This document shows positions 53,694 to 63,362 of a DNA stretch of 64,000 nucleotides, piece by piece; the first letter of the stretch is position 1, and every line of letters begins with the position of its first letter. The DNA lies in assembly GCA_947089905.1 (NCBI GenBank), contig CAMUMG010000003.1, positions 142,442 through 206,441 on the forward strand, in the 5' to 3' direction. A program made the translations under genes and the position numbers. The stretch is from an uncultured Lachnospiraceae bacterium (GTDB lineage Bacteria > Bacillota > Clostridia > Lachnospirales > Lachnospiraceae). The notes beneath the pieces are model-generated. The model was not told the DNA's origin, did no database searches, and saw nothing but the letters and a program-made list of their open reading frames with translations.

Positions 53694-56012
53694 TTATAAA
53701 ATCATACTCAAAGCAATTCTCTTTTTAGGGATATCGATACTTAATACCTTTACCTCTACAATATCTCCTACACTCACAACATCTAATGGATGTTTTACAA
53801 ACTTTCCTTTTGCCATCTGAGAAATGTGTACCAGTCCATCTTGATGTACTCCAATATCTATAAAAGCCCCAAAATCAATTACATTACGTACTGTCCCTTT
53901 CAAAATCATGCCTTCTGTCAAATCCTTTAGTTCTAAAACATCGGTACGTAAAATTGGTTTTGGCATTTCTTCTCTCGGATCTCTTCCCGGTTTTTCTAAT
54001 TCACGAATAATATCTTCTAATGTCATTTCTCCAATATGCAGTTCTTTTGCAAGTGCCTTTTTATCTGAAATCATGGAACCGAGTTTTGATAGCCCTTCTG
54101 ATTTTAAATTTTCTTCTTTTTGTTGTTTCGTATTTTCTTTCATTGCTCCTAACAATGCCTGTGCCATTGCTGTATTTGTAGTTTTCAGATGTAATGTCTG
54201 TTGTTTGGATTTATTTTTCTTTTGTTTCTTATTCTGACTTTCCGAAACTTCTTTTCTATTCTTTCTTAATTCTTTAATATCTGCTGTAGTAAATCCCAGT
54301 CGTTGAAGCAGTTTTCGCGCAGCATCATAGGATTCTGGATGTACACTGGTACTATCAAGTGGATTTTCTCCGTCATTAATTCTTAAAAATCCGGCACATT
54401 GTTCAAAAGCTTTTGGTCCAAGTTTTGGTACTTTTAATAACTCAGCCCTACTTTTATACTTTCCGTTTGCTTCTCGATAAGTTACAATATTTTTGGCAAT
54501 CGACTTAGAAATTCCTGAAATATATTCTAATAAAGAAGCGGATGCTGTATTTAAGTCCACTCCAACTTTATTTACACAATCCTCTACTACCCCTGTCAAT
54601 GCTTCAGTCAGTTTTTTCTGATTCATATCATGTTGATATTGTCCAACTCCTATTGCCTTTGGTTCAATCTTTACCAGTTCCGCTAAAGGATCTTGAATTC
54701 TTCTGGCAATGGAAACTGCACTTCGCTGTGCCACATCATAATCTGGAAATTCTTCTGTTGCAAGACGACTTGCAGAATAGACAGAAGCTCCTGCTTCACT
54801 TACGATTACATACTGTACAGGAAGTTGTTCTTTTTTAATCAAATTGACCAAGAACTGCTCCGATTCTCTGGAAGCTGTTCCATTTCCGACAGAAATCAGG
54901 TTGACATGATATTTTTTTATTAAGTTTGTAACAATCTCTTCTGCTTTTTTAACTGCCCCTTCTGAACCAGCAGTTGCCATAACAACCGCTGTGTCTAATA
55001 CCTTCCCTGTCGGATCTACAACAGCCAGTTTACAACCTGTTCGAAATCCCGGATCCCATCCTAACACGATTTGCCCCTCAATAGGAGGCTGCATTAATAG
55101 CTGCTTTAGATTTTGTCCAAAAATTTGAATCGCTCCATCTTCTGCCTTTTCTGTTAATTCATTTCGAATTTCCCGCTCAACTGCAGGGGCGATTAAACGT
55201 TCATAACTATCTTGTATCACTTCTTTCAAAATTTCTTTTGTATATGGATTTGGTTTTTTAATAATTTGTTCTTCCATCCAAGAAAAAATTTTATCGACAG
55301 GAGCAGTGACTTTTACAGAGAGAACTTTCTCATCCTCTGCTCGATTTAGAGCTAAAACTCGATGCCCTACTGTTTTGGAGAGTTTTTCTCCAAAATCATA
55401 ATACATTTCATAGACTGATTCTTTGTCCTTATCCTTTGCTGTAGATACAATACTGCCCTCTTCCATTGTCATTTTTCGCAAATGAATTCGATAGTCTGCA
55501 CAGTCTGAAATCATTTCTGCCATAATATCCTTTGCTCCAGCTAAGGCCTGTGTAGCATCTGCAACTTCCTTCTCTTTTGAAATATAGCCATCTGCTTCTT
55601 CTAGGGCAGGGCGTTTTAACGATTCTGATAAAATTAATTGTGCAAGTGGTTCTAATCCTTTTTCCTTTGCAATCGTTGCTCTTGTTCTTCGTTTTGGACG
55701 AAATGGGCGATAGAGATCTTCTACCACTACCATAGTAGTTGCTGCAAGAATCTGTTTTTTTAACTCACTGGTCAGTTTTCCCTGTTCTTCGATACTTGCA
55801 AGAACCTGCCGCTTTTTTTCTTCTAAATTTCTCAAATATTCTAAACGTTCATATAAATTCCTTAGTATCTCATCATTTAATGCCCCTGTTACTTCTTTTC
55901 GATACCTTGCAATAAATGGAATTGTATTCCCTTCATCAATCAGACGAACCGCTGCCTCTACCTGTAATGGTCGAATTTTTAATTCCTCTGATAATTGTTT
56001 TATAATATCCAT
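53694..56012 (-). CDS. tex: RNA-binding transcription accessory protein Tex
   Basis: This 772-residue protein has an N-terminal helical region, a YqgF/RNase-H-like domain (GWDPGFRTGCKLAVVD, about 320-335) and helix-hairpin-helix motifs (LEYISGISKSIAKNIV, PKLGPKAFEQCAGFLRI). A Lys/Gln-rich linker leads to a C-terminal S1 RNA-binding domain (GTVRNVIDFGAFIDIGVHQDG region). Tex binds nucleic acid and acts with RNA polymerase in transcript processing and expression of virulence or stress genes. It follows the FrhB-like gene by 5 bases. Confidence 0.95.
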   Translation of the reverse strand: MDIIKQLSEELKIRPLQVEAAVRLIDEGNTIPFIARYRKEVTGALNDEILRNLYERLEYLRNLEEKKRQVLASIEEQGKLTSELKKQILAATTMVVVEDLYRPFRPKRRTRATIAKEKGLEPLAQLILSESLKRPALEEADGYISKEKEVADATQALAGAKDIMAEMISDCADYRIHLRKMTMEEGSIVSTAKDKDKESVYEMYYDFGEKLSKTVGHRVLALNRAEDEKVLSVKVTAPVDKIFSWMEEQIIKKPNPYTKEILKEVIQDSYERLIAPAVEREIRNELTEKAEDGAIQIFGQNLKQLLMQPPIEGQIVLGWDPGFRTGCKLAVVDPTGKVLDTAVVMATAGSEGAVKKAEEIVTNLIKKYHVNLISVGNGTASRESEQFLVNLIKKEQLPVQYVIVSEAGASVYSASRLATEEFPDYDVAQRSAVSIARRIQDPLAELVKIEPKAIGVGQYQHDMNQKKLTEALTGVVEDCVNKVGVDLNTASASLLEYISGISKSIAKNIVTYREANGKYKSRAELLKVPKLGPKAFEQCAGFLRINDGENPLDSTSVHPESYDAARKLLQRLGFTTADIKELRKNRKEVSESQNKKQKKNKSKQQTLHLKTTNTAMAQALLGAMKENTKQQKEENLKSEGLSKLGSMISDKKALAKELHIGEMTLEDIIRELEKPGRDPREEMPKPILRTDVLELKDLTEGMILKGTVRNVIDFGAFIDIGVHQDGLVHISQMAKGKFVKHPLDVVSVGDIVEVKVLSIDIPKKRIALSMIL

Positions 56013-56017
56013 TTCTT

Positions 56018-57223
56018 TTATCCTTCTTCTTTTAAATTTTTTTTAGGTTTATTAAAATGTAAATACCATCGTTTTAAGTATTTCCAAAGACGCTTTGGTA
56101 TTACTTTCTTTAACTGTACTTTCCAGTATGGTGTAAACTTATGTCCTGCATACTGTTTAGATATATAGGCAAATCCATAGTCTTTGTAATCTTTCCAAAA
56201 CTGTTCCCGGAATTCTGGACAATTCGATGGATGTCTCATATTTGTATGCCGATATGGATATCCTGTTGTATCTTGATAATAAACATTCTTTTTTACAACG
56301 TCAAATAACTGCTTTCCTCTATTAGAATTAATAAGCACCAAAGACACCCCTCTATTATCCTCATGAAATCCCGGCACTGCCTTTTCATGTCCCCAAAAAT
56401 CTGCTAAAGTAATATCTCCCGGACGCTCTTTTTTTGTGTATCTGCATTGATAACAAGCTGGACGCAAAACTGCATTTTGATAAAAAAGCTTGGTATAAAT
56501 TCTGGAATAATACTTCTTTTCATCTATCGTAACCGATTCATAATGAGCAGCCCATCCATAATCTTCTTTATCTCGAAAACTGACTCTATTAATTGAACCA
56601 TGAAGTTCTTTCTCTCTCATATTCAAAAAATCTTCCCAAACTTTTGGACTAGGTGTTCCATGACAGACAAGATCTACTGTAAACAGATTATAATACCTTC
56701 TTTTGAGATATTTTCTTAAACCAGCTACCTGACAGGCAGTCCCAGAAAATAAGACTTTCTTTCCATCCTCTAAATCTTTCTTTACCTGGCGGAAACAATC
56801 TCCCATATCACTTTGTACATATTTTGAACCACGAAATTCATCTCTTTCTTCTTTGGTTTGCGCTCTTTTATGCAAAACAGCAAAGTGTTTTCCATAACCT
56901 GCACCATAAACTGTACCACCCTTTGATAAAATATAATCTGTCAAAGCTGTAAACATTCCTCCAGAACGACTTTGTTCTCTTATCTCTTCTTTTTTATGTC
57001 GAATCGCAAAACCTAAAGGTGGTTTAAAATCTTTTTTATTTTTAATTCCCCTTTGAAATGCACAAACTGTTGTACATTGTCCACAGGAAACACAAAGACT
57101 TTCATTGATATGTGGATATAAAAAACCTTCTTCATCTGGCTGCATAGAAATAGCATGTTTTCCGCAAATACTTGCACATGCAGAACATCCACAACAATCT
57201 TCTTTTTTTTGAAATAACTCCAT
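56018..57223 (-). CDS. Ferredoxin-FrhB/FdhB-type iron-sulphur flavoprotein
   Basis: This 401-residue protein opens with two [4Fe-4S] ferredoxin motifs (CCGCSACASIC, about 10-20, and CVSCGQCTTVC, about 43-53). The F420-hydrogenase/dehydrogenase beta-subunit fold follows (SRSGGMFTAL, FSGTACQVAGL, DLVCHGTPSP, CYQCRYT). In anaerobes without F420 such proteins are redox enzymes often found beside polysaccharide pyruvyl-transferases. Here it stands alone with tex, and its substrate is unknown. An extended -10 (TATACT, 57275-57280 on the minus strand) lies upstream. Confidence 0.85.
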   Translation of the reverse strand: MELFQKKEDCCGCSACASICGKHAISMQPDEEGFLYPHINESLCVSCGQCTTVCAFQRGIKNKKDFKPPLGFAIRHKKEEIREQSRSGGMFTALTDYILSKGGTVYGAGYGKHFAVLHKRAQTKEERDEFRGSKYVQSDMGDCFRQVKKDLEDGKKVLFSGTACQVAGLRKYLKRRYYNLFTVDLVCHGTPSPKVWEDFLNMREKELHGSINRVSFRDKEDYGWAAHYESVTIDEKKYYSRIYTKLFYQNAVLRPACYQCRYTKKERPGDITLADFWGHEKAVPGFHEDNRGVSLVLINSNRGKQLFDVVKKNVYYQDTTGYPYRHTNMRHPSNCPEFREQFWKDYKDYGFAYISKQYAGHKFTPYWKVQLKKVIPKRLWKYLKRWYLHFNKPKKNLKEEG

Positions 57224-57326
57224 TTTTGCCTTCTTTCAGTCCATTCCTTCTGCTTTGTTTTTAACTGCTTTACAAGTATATCACACTTTTTCCTAAAAAT
57301 ACATACCCTACTTCTGTAAACAAAAA

Positions 57327-57372
57327 GAGTTGTTACAAAATAAAATGTTCCAACTCTATTTTGCAACAACTC
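57327..57372 (-). terminator. Terminator after the membrane-protein gene
   Basis: GAGTTGTT-A-CAAAATA (57327-57342) pairs with TATTTTG-C-AACAACTC (57357-57372), with a single mismatch. A T-run follows on the minus strand. It is a member of the GAGTTGT hairpin family. Confidence 0.82.
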
Positions 57373-57382
57373 CTTTTAATTT

Positions 57383-58600
57383 TTATTCCTTTTTATTATT
57401 TTCCTGTTCTTTTTGTCTTGTAAAGTATGCTTCAAATGGGTCATCAGAAGAAGCTGTCTGAGCAAATGGATCATCTGCTGGTTGTTCTGTAAGATTGCTC
57501 TCTGTTTCTATTTCCTGTGAGAAACTTTCAGCACGATTATATCTTAAATCTAAGAAGGAATTAAAATCTTTGCGGAACATACGAGCTACTTCATCATCAT
57601 AGCCAACTAAAATATTTGGAAATGTATTGACTAGGTATTCCAAAATGCTATTTGCACTTGCTTCATTACTAACTCCAATGTGGTGTGCCTTTTTGTCTTT
57701 ATCATACATCATAACTTCATAGGAAGTTCCCGTCTTTATACCATTTGTTGTATGTGTGGTTTTATGTAGATATGCCCAAACGAGTTCTGCATTTTTAACA
57801 GCATACGTTTTGTTCTTATTCCAATAATATGTATAGATTTTTCCGATTTTAGTATCGTTAGCAAGTGCCTTGGCTGCGATATAATCTTTCTCTGCAATAT
57901 CCATTGCACTTTCTCCATCTTTTTTAATCGCTTTAATCAAATGTTTTTGATTCTTGCCTGCACGAAGTCTTAAATAACGGAATAAACAGTATAATAATAT
58001 AAGTACACCTGCAACTTCTGCTAGAATGACCAACTCAACTCTTTTATTTCCAACAAAGCCTTCTTTAATAAAATATGGAAGGAAATATGTTCTTAATTCT
58101 TCTTCTGTATATTCTGTATCTCTAAAGAAAGAGGTCATATTGTCATATCGCTTGTCTTCCATTTTTGTAATTGTTCCAGTATATACTTTTTCATAATCGT
58201 AGTTTTCAGGATAATTATCCATTAAAATCTGAAAAGAAGTATCAACTATAATTTCCATTGCTTCCTCTTCTTTTGCAGGTACCCGAAGTCCTATATAGGC
58301 AACCTGATTCATATCTTCTGTCTGAATAATATAGTAAAGCCAGTCTGTTCTTCTTTTATTTGTATTGGTATACTTTGTATAATCTTCTTCATAACAGCCA
58401 AGTGAAAACCATACTGTAGCTTTCACATATTTGTCAGCTGTAATCTCTTCATTCGTTAAACTTTCAAAAGCAGTTGGTCCTTTGATTAACATAATCGTTT
58501 CTTTTGCAAAAGCTACAATAAGAGCTACTCCAATAATAATGCAGATAATTTGACTAACCCTTTCTTTTTTAAGTGATTTTTTCCTCAACTCTTCTAACAT
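57383..58600 (-). CDS. Uncharacterised two-helix membrane protein
   Basis: This 405-residue protein has transmembrane helices at about 18-38 (IICIIIGVALIVAFA) and 190-212 (LVILAEVAGVLILLYCLF), with an extracytoplasmic domain between them. The cytoplasmic C-terminal domain ends in an acidic, low-complexity tail rich in Gln, Asp and Asn. I do not recognise the family with confidence. The start at 58600 follows GGAGG at 7 bases; an ATG at 58705 would overlap the promoter. It is transcribed alone. Confidence 0.7.
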   Translation of the reverse strand: MLEELRKKSLKKERVSQIICIIIGVALIVAFAKETIMLIKGPTAFESLTNEEITADKYVKATVWFSLGCYEEDYTKYTNTNKRRTDWLYYIIQTEDMNQVAYIGLRVPAKEEEAMEIIVDTSFQILMDNYPENYDYEKVYTGTITKMEDKRYDNMTSFFRDTEYTEEELRTYFLPYFIKEGFVGNKRVELVILAEVAGVLILLYCLFRYLRLRAGKNQKHLIKAIKKDGESAMDIAEKDYIAAKALANDTKIGKIYTYYWNKNKTYAVKNAELVWAYLHKTTHTTNGIKTGTSYEVMMYDKDKKAHHIGVSNEASANSILEYLVNTFPNILVGYDDEVARMFRKDFNSFLDLRYNRAESFSQEIETESNLTEQPADDPFAQTASSDDPFEAYFTRQKEQENNKKE

Positions 58601-58651
58601 CCTGCAACCTCCATTATACTTTCTTTTTAGCAAATACAAACTCCTGTTCGT

Positions 58652-58680
58652 ATCGTAACATTCTGCTATAAAAATGTCAA
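58652..58680 (-). promoter_or_regulatory. Promoter of the membrane-protein gene
   Basis: TTGACA (58675-58680) and TACGAT (58652-58657) on the minus strand are spaced by 17 bases. Confidence 0.7.
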
Positions 58681-58720
58681 GAACATTTTTTCGATTAGTG
58701 AACAAAATATTGAGCTTAAA

Positions 58721-58760
58721 AAAAATTCTGTCTGAGTTATAGATTACAGACAGAATTTTT
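58721..58760 (-). terminator. Terminator of pfkA
   Basis: A perfect 14-bp stem (58721-58734 with 58747-58760) is followed on the minus strand by eight T. It is a strong intrinsic terminator 11 bases after the stop. Confidence 0.92.
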
Positions 58761-58771
58761 ATTTCTAATCA

Positions 58772-59782
58772 TTATCTTGATAATCTTTTTGACATTTCAT
58801 ATAAGTAGGAATCTAAGTCTTTTTTCATTGCAAGGGCTTCATTGATATCATAATCTATAAATTGCCCATGTTTATATGCAACTACACGCATACTATCGCC
58901 ATTACATAAAATATCTACTGCTTTTGCCCCCATAGCAGACGCATATACACGATCTTTACAAGTTGGGCTTCCACCTCTTTGAATATGTCCAATAATAGTT
59001 GCTCTTGTTTCCATTCCCGTGGCAGCTTCAATTCGCTTTGCCATTCCATAGGAATCTCCAATTCCTTCTGCATTTACAATAATATGATGCTTTTTCCCTC
59101 TTTTTTTCTTTTCTTTAATATTATTGATAATTCTTTCTTCATCACGGTCATACTTCTCTGTTGTCAAAATATCTTCTGCTCCATTGGCAATTCCACACCA
59201 AAGGGCAATATAACCTGCATTTCTTCCCATAACTTCTACAATACTGCATCGTTCATGAGAAGTAGAAGTATCCCGAATTTTATCAATTGCTTCCATTGCT
59301 GTATTTACTGCTGTATCAAAACCAATTGTATATTCTGTACAGGCAATATCTAAATCAATTGTTCCTGGAAGTCCTACTGTATTGATTCCACGGGCAGCAA
59401 GTTGTTTTGCACCTTGAAATGAACCGTCACCACCAATTACTACAAGTCCATCAATTCCATGTTTTCTGCAAATTGCCGCACCCTTATCTTGTCCTTCCTT
59501 TGTCATAAATTCAGGACACCTTGCTGTGTATAAAATAGTCCCGCCTTTTTGGATAATATCAGACACACTCTTTGCTTCCATGTCTATGATATCTTCCTCT
59601 AAAAGTCCTGTATATCCTCTTCGAATTCCTTTCACTTTTAGTCCATTGGCTAGGCCAGTTCTGACTACAGCACGGATCGCGGCATTCATGCCCGGTGCAT
59701 CACCACCACTTGTTAAAACACCTATTGTCTTAAGTGCAGGCATTCCCGACGCATTTTCTACTTTGCTCGCTGTTGTACCCAT
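58772..59782 (-). CDS. pfkA: 6-phosphofructokinase, ATP-dependent
   Basis: This 336-residue glycolytic enzyme phosphorylates fructose 6-phosphate. GVLTSGGDAPGMN and GGDGSF (the Gly that favours ATP over pyrophosphate) are present, as are VMGRNAGYIA and the RGGSPTCKDR effector/substrate region. The catalytic loop reads GTIDLDI instead of the commoner GTIDNDI, a form I recall from other Clostridia. The start was set at 59782 because of GGAGG nine bases upstream, giving a 13-residue N-terminal extension. Confidence 0.95.
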   Translation of the reverse strand: MGTTASKVENASGMPALKTIGVLTSGGDAPGMNAAIRAVVRTGLANGLKVKGIRRGYTGLLEEDIIDMEAKSVSDIIQKGGTILYTARCPEFMTKEGQDKGAAICRKHGIDGLVVIGGDGSFQGAKQLAARGINTVGLPGTIDLDIACTEYTIGFDTAVNTAMEAIDKIRDTSTSHERCSIVEVMGRNAGYIALWCGIANGAEDILTTEKYDRDEERIINNIKEKKKRGKKHHIIVNAEGIGDSYGMAKRIEAATGMETRATIIGHIQRGGSPTCKDRVYASAMGAKAVDILCNGDSMRVVAYKHGQFIDYDINEALAMKKDLDSYLYEMSKRLSR

Positions 59783-59850
59783 ATTCCTATACCTCCAAAC
59801 CTTATAACTCTTAATCTGTGTAATCCTTTTTCCGAACCTAATACTTCCTT

Positions 59851-59879
59851 ATTGTACCGCTTTTACATATGTTTTTCAA
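59851..59879 (-). promoter_or_regulatory. Promoter of pfkA, overlapping the dnaE 3' end
   Basis: TTGAAA (59874-59879) and TACAAT (59851-59856) on the minus strand are spaced by 17 bases. The -35 lies inside the last codons of dnaE. Confidence 0.6.
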
Positions 59880-62800
59880 TACTCTTTTCGACAATACGGA
59901 TATTTAATTTTCCATAGACCTTATATAATTTAGATAAAATTTGGTCGTTTACTTGAATATTACGTTGACTTGGCAACCTTTTTATTACTTTTTCACTTTC
60001 GCAATAAATGACAATCGAATCGTTTCCGTCATATTCGCTTAACAAATCATACAACTTTTGTTCATTTTCCACAAAACTTCGTTTATTCGGATATTTTATC
60101 CATACCTCCTTTAAAATATCCGAGAATGGAATGATTTCCTGACAAATGAATTTTGCTGCACGATCTTCTTCCGCAGATACTCTTCCTCGGATAAAAACTT
60201 TATTATCCGGTTCTGTGAGAGTACGGTTTTTTTCAAAATCTCTTGAAAATAAAATGACTTCTACGGTTCCTGTCAAATCTTCTAATGTTAAAAATGCCAT
60301 CATATTGTTATTTTTAGTCACTTTTAAACTTCTAGCTGTAATCATTCCACCAATGATCTGAAAACTTCCGTCTATTACACGGGCTCTGTTTGTTTCCTCT
60401 TCTAGTAAAAAGTCAACTGCAGAGGCTGTTGTATTCTTTTTTATTTGTTCTTCGTATTGTTCTAATGGATGTCCACTAATATAGATCCCAAGCACTTCCT
60501 TTTCAAATGCTAAAAGTTCTTCTTTGCTATATTCTTCCGCATGTAAAAAGACTTCTGTTTCCTGTTTGGATTGTGGCACTACAAGTTCAAATAAACTCAA
60601 CTGTCCATCTATTGATCGTTTTCTTTCCTGTGCAATATCATCTAAAATTTTTATATATGTCTGCATCTTTTGTTTTCTTGTTCCTGGTAGTGTATCAAAT
60701 GCCCCTGATTTAATAAAACTTTCCATGGTTCTTTTATTGACTTCTTTTCCAGAAAGCCTAGATGCAAAATCTCTAAGTCCCTGATAAGGACCATTCAATT
60801 CTCTTTCTTTTATCAAAGCGTCTATTACTGGTCGCCCTAATCCTTTAATTGCAGATAAACCATATCGAATATTTTTTCCGTCTACATTAAATCCCATCTC
60901 TCCAATATTAACATCAGGTGGTAAAATTTGAATTCCCATCTGACGGCAGGCAGCTATATATTCTGCTACTTTTGCTGGTGTATCAATTACAGAAGTCATA
61001 AGAGCAGCCATAAATTCAATTGGATAGTAATATTTTAAATATGCAGTCTGGTAGGAAATTACCGCATAGGCAGCCGCGTGTGATTTATTAAAAGCATATT
61101 TTGCAAAATCAATCATTTCATCATAAATATGATTTGCTATCTGTTCAGAAATTCCTTTTGCAATACATCCTGGAACTTTTTCTTCTTCATTTCCATAGAC
61201 AAAGTTACGACGTTCTTTTTCCATTACAGAAGCCTTCTTTTTAGACATGGCACGACGTACTAAATCACTTCTTCCATAACTATATCCCGCCAAATCCCTT
61301 ACAATCTGCATAACTTGTTCCTGATATACAATACATCCGTAAGTTGGTCTTAAAATTGGCTCTAGTTGTGGACATTCATATACAATATTTTCCTGATCAT
61401 TTTTTCCCTGAATATATTTTGGAATAAAATCCATTGGTCCAGGGCGATATAGAGAAATTCCTGCAATCACATCTTCCAGACTATGTGGCTTTAATTCCTT
61501 TATGAAATTTTTCATACCAGTACTTTCTAGTTGAAATACACCTTCATTTTTTCCAGTACTAAGCATTTCATAAATTTTAGGATCGGAAAAATCAATTTTG
61601 TCGATATCTAAGGCAAGCTCGTTGTTTTGTTTTCTTCTTCTATTCACTAACTTTACTGCATTTTGGATTACAGTCAATGTTCGGAGACCTAAAAAATCCA
61701 TTTTTAAAAGCCCTAATTCTTCTAAGGTAGTCATAGTAAACTGAGTTGTAATAGTATCATCTGTTGCCTTAGAAAGTGGCACATAGTCGTCGGCTGGTGC
61801 ATTACTAATAACAACTCCCGCAGCGTGCATAGAAGTATGTCTAGGAAGTCCTTCTAATCGTTTTGACATATCAATTAAATTGTGAATTTCCTCATCATTT
61901 TCATAGATCTGTCGTAGTTCTGGATTCGAATTTAATGCCTTATTAATCGTAATTCCAAGTTCTGTTGGGATCATTTTGGCTATCACATCTACTTGAGAAT
62001 AAGGCATATCTAGGGCACGTCCTACATCTCTGATTACAGCCTTTGCTGCCATTGTTCCAAAAGTAACAATTTGAACAACTCGATCCTTTCCATACTTTTC
62101 AACCACATAATCAATTACTTCTTGTCTACGTTCAAAGCAAAAGTCAATATCAATATCTGGCATAGTGAGTCGCTCTGGATTTAAAAATCGCTCAAACAAA
62201 AGATTATAACGAATTGGATCGATATTTGTGATACCTAATGTATATGAAACTAAACTTCCTGCTGCACTTCCTCTTCCCGGTCCTACTATAATTTCATGAT
62301 CTCTTGCAAATTTAATAAAATCCCACACAATTAAAAAGTAATCTACAAAACCCATACTGTGAATAGTTTCCAATTCATAGCTCAGACGAGAGGAAAGTTC
62401 TTGTGCCTGTTCTTTTTCATAGCGTTTGTAAAGTCCTTCCCAGCACAATTTTTGAAGATATTCCCATGATGTAAAATTAGCAGGAACATCAAATTTTGGA
62501 AGCTTATAATGTCCAAACTCAATTTCTACTTCACATCGCATTGCTATCTTATGCGTATTTTCCAATGCCTCTTTCGCATATGGAAATAATTCTTCCATTT
62601 CATTTGGGGACTTAATATAATATTGTCCTCCTTCATATCGCATCCGATCTTGATCTCCTACCTTTTTTTGAGTTTGAATACAAAGTAAGATATCATGGGC
62701 GGCAGCGTCAGAAGCTAAGGTGTAATGAATATCATTTGTTGCCACTAAAGGGATTTTTGTTTCTCTGCTCATTCGAATCAAGCCCTGATTAACCAGTTTT

Positions 62801-63348
62801 TGTTCTGGAATTCCGTGATCTTGAAGTTCTAAGAAAAAGTTATTTTCTCCAAATACTTCTCTTAAATGAAGTGCGGCTTTTTTTGCCTCTTCATAAAATC
62901 CTCTGCGTAACTGAACCGCTACTTCACCAGCAAGACAGGCAGATAGTGCAATAATCCCTTCTTTATATTTTTCTAAAACCTCATAATCCACTCTTGGCTT
63001 ATAATAAAAACCTTCCGTAAATCCACGCGATACTAACTTCATTAAATTAGAATATCCTATATTATTTTCTGCTAATAATACCAAATGATAATATTTTTCT
63101 TCTGATGCACCCCCTTCCTTATCAAAACGGGATTTAGGAGCTACATAGACTTCACATCCTAAGATCGGACGAATTTTCTGAGCTTTACAAGCACGGTAAA
63201 AATCAATCACTCCATACATAACCCCATGATCAGTGATAGCTAAACTATCCATACCTAATTCTTTTGTTCGTGCTACCATTTCCGAAATTTTTCCTGAACC
63301 ATCTAGTAGACTGTATTCGGTATGCACATGTAAATGTGTAAAATTCAT
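59863..63348 (-). CDS. dnaE: DNA polymerase III alpha subunit (DnaE)
   Basis: This replicative polymerase of about 1161 residues has an N-terminal PHP domain (FTHLHVHTEYSLLDGSGK), the catalytic aspartates in PDIDIDF, a thumb/fingers region, a helix-hairpin-helix (YGLSAIKGLG) and an OB-fold near the end (GGMITARSLKVTKNNNMMAFLTLED). In Firmicutes it extends primers before PolC takes over. The start was chosen at 63348, six bases after GGAG. The ATG at 63360, only two bases from the preceding stop, has a poorer site. Confidence 0.95.
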   Translation of the reverse strand: MNFTHLHVHTEYSLLDGSGKISEMVARTKELGMDSLAITDHGVMYGVIDFYRACKAQKIRPILGCEVYVAPKSRFDKEGGASEEKYYHLVLLAENNIGYSNLMKLVSRGFTEGFYYKPRVDYEVLEKYKEGIIALSACLAGEVAVQLRRGFYEEAKKAALHLREVFGENNFFLELQDHGIPEQKLVNQGLIRMSRETKIPLVATNDIHYTLASDAAAHDILLCIQTQKKVGDQDRMRYEGGQYYIKSPNEMEELFPYAKEALENTHKIAMRCEVEIEFGHYKLPKFDVPANFTSWEYLQKLCWEGLYKRYEKEQAQELSSRLSYELETIHSMGFVDYFLIVWDFIKFARDHEIIVGPGRGSAAGSLVSYTLGITNIDPIRYNLLFERFLNPERLTMPDIDIDFCFERRQEVIDYVVEKYGKDRVVQIVTFGTMAAKAVIRDVGRALDMPYSQVDVIAKMIPTELGITINKALNSNPELRQIYENDEEIHNLIDMSKRLEGLPRHTSMHAAGVVISNAPADDYVPLSKATDDTITTQFTMTTLEELGLLKMDFLGLRTLTVIQNAVKLVNRRRKQNNELALDIDKIDFSDPKIYEMLSTGKNEGVFQLESTGMKNFIKELKPHSLEDVIAGISLYRPGPMDFIPKYIQGKNDQENIVYECPQLEPILRPTYGCIVYQEQVMQIVRDLAGYSYGRSDLVRRAMSKKKASVMEKERRNFVYGNEEEKVPGCIAKGISEQIANHIYDEMIDFAKYAFNKSHAAAYAVISYQTAYLKYYYPIEFMAALMTSVIDTPAKVAEYIAACRQMGIQILPPDVNIGEMGFNVDGKNIRYGLSAIKGLGRPVIDALIKERELNGPYQGLRDFASRLSGKEVNKRTMESFIKSGAFDTLPGTRKQKMQTYIKILDDIAQERKRSIDGQLSLFELVVPQSKQETEVFLHAEEYSKEELLAFEKEVLGIYISGHPLEQYEEQIKKNTTASAVDFLLEEETNRARVIDGSFQIIGGMITARSLKVTKNNNMMAFLTLEDLTGTVEVILFSRDFEKNRTLTEPDNKVFIRGRVSAEEDRAAKFICQEIIPFSDILKEVWIKYPNKRSFVENEQKLYDLLSEYDGNDSIVIYCESEKVIKRLPSQRNIQVNDQILSKLYKVYGKLNIRIVEKSIEKHM

Positions 63349-63362
63349 ATTCTGCTCCATTT

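Noticed and set aside
58601..58705. Longer start for the membrane protein at 57383
   Set aside because: It overlaps a good promoter, and GGAGG precedes the ATG at 58600.
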